Shown here: positions 21,900 through 22,425 of the stretch, one piece after another
Numbering within the stretch: position 1 is the stretch's first letter
Layout of the letters: every line of letters begins with the position of its first letter
IMG/VR virus record: IMGVR_UViG_3300024999_000430
Span: 1-22,425 of that record
Reading direction: 5' to 3' (one strand)
Length of the DNA stretch: 22,425 nucleotides
DNA from: a virus
Notes under the pieces: model-generated
The model's input: only the letters and a program-made list of their open reading frames with translations
What the model was told of the DNA's origin: nothing
Databases searched by the model: none
Made by a program: the position numbers and the translations under genes

Positions 21900-22425
21900 A
21901 TGGAAAATAATAATGTATTAACAAGAATCTATGAAGAGCGAGAGGTAGCATTTAGAGAAAATAATGGACAAAATGAAGTTAGAATTGATGAAGTGGCTCG
22001 CTTTTGTGGATGGACTAGAATTGCTAATAGCGGAAATGAAGTTATTAGATGGGAAAGAGTTAATGGATTTTTAAAAGATTTATCGTGCCCACAAGTGGGT
22101 ACGGGTGATTTTATCCCAGAATACATAATGTATCCTCTAATTGGCAAGGCAAATAATGATAGAGCAACACAATTTATGTTGTGGGTTGGAAAAGTATTAG
22201 TGGAAATTAGACAAAATGGTGCTTATGTATCTCCTGATATAACTCCTTTACAAGAAGAAAAACTAGATAAATATTCAACAAATAAGAAAATTAAGAACAC
22301 CTTTAAATTCTGTAACATTGAATCAATAGAGCAAGAATTTAAAGAGTGTATGATATATTATAAAAATAAAGATGGTAAAGAAAAGAATGCTATTCAAAAT
22401 ACTGTAATTAATGCTTTAAATGATA
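21900..22425 (+). CDS. Phage antirepressor-like protein (Bro-N-type), 3' end outside window
   Basis: The first 175 residues are visible, open to the right edge. ATG 21900 is preceded by AAGAAGGA (about 21884-21891). The sequence follows phage antirepressor N-termini: 'EVRIDEVARFCGWTRIANSGNE', 'VIRWERVNGFLKDL', 'DFIPEYIMYPLIGKANNDRATQFMLWVGKVLVEIRQNGAYVS'. The 'A..F..W....L..IR.NG.Y' ending is the hallmark of Bro-N/ORF6N-like domains. These bind DNA or the phage repressor and tip the lysogeny/lysis decision. The later visible part (residues ~120-175) is K/N-rich and unassigned. The gene has its own candidate promoter and lies after the lysis module, where temperate phages often keep accessory or control genes. 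Exact subfamily and repressor target are unknown. Confidence 0.72.
   Translation, partial: MENNNVLTRIYEEREVAFRENNGQNEVRIDEVARFCGWTRIANSGNEVIRWERVNGFLKDLSCPQVGTGDFIPEYIMYPLIGKANNDRATQFMLWVGKVLVEIRQNGAYVSPDITPLQEEKLDKYSTNKKIKNTFKFCNIESIEQEFKECMIYYKNKDGKEKNAIQNTVINALND

Overview
This window is the tail-to-lysis part of a temperate siphovirus or prophage from a low-G+C Gram-positive host (roughly 30% G+C by eye, strong AAGGAGG-type ribosome binding sites, ATG/TTG starts). A clostridial host fits best. The endolysin carries a CTP1L-like clostridial wall-binding domain with an internal start, one small protein resembles the CD1375-like phage family, and a dockerin-like domain is present. No host gene is visible, so integration cannot be shown from this window. 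Every gene I accept is on the + strand.

Layout. (1) 1-9547: the end of the tape measure gene, distal tail protein (Dit), a 2022-residue tail-tip protein (Tal-type N-terminus, FN3 domains, a large internal duplication), a 106-residue coiled-coil protein and a 43-residue CD1375-like protein. (2) 9543-11263: a separately transcribed cassette with its own terminator, a near-consensus promoter, two secreted proteins (one Ig-like, one cohesin/dockerin-like) and a closing terminator. It looks like a lysogenic-conversion 'moron' inserted in the tail operon. (3) 11330-16438: a 1702-residue BppU-type baseplate/receptor-binding protein, apparently started from a non-AUG codon. (4) 16499-17643: a terminator followed by a free-standing nuclease gene (three zinc-ribbon repeats plus a Vsr/EDxHD-like C-terminus), probably a homing endonuclease, with a terminator hairpin inside its own 3' coding end. 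(5) 17692-18864: two unrecognised, tightly coupled phage proteins. (6) 18868-21296: lysis module with a permuted papain-like enzyme, an amidase endolysin, a structured RNA leader, an XhlA-like membrane protein and a holin. (7) 21297-22425: non-coding DNA with two hairpins, a 61-residue protein, and the start of a promoter-equipped antirepressor-like gene, probably the edge of an accessory or lysogeny region.

How it works together. Tape measure, Dit, Tal and BppU would form the tail tip and baseplate that finds and penetrates the host wall. Amidase, XhlA-like protein and holin release progeny. The secreted pair has its own promoter and so could be expressed from a silent prophage and change the surface or secretome of the lysogen. 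The most unusual points are the cohesin/dockerin-bearing secreted cassette, an 84-codon module inserted between 8-bp direct repeats inside the tail-tip gene and related to a module in the receptor-binding protein, the internal start that would release a wall-binding fragment of the endolysin, and a hairpin plus possible pseudoknot leader before the XhlA/holin genes.
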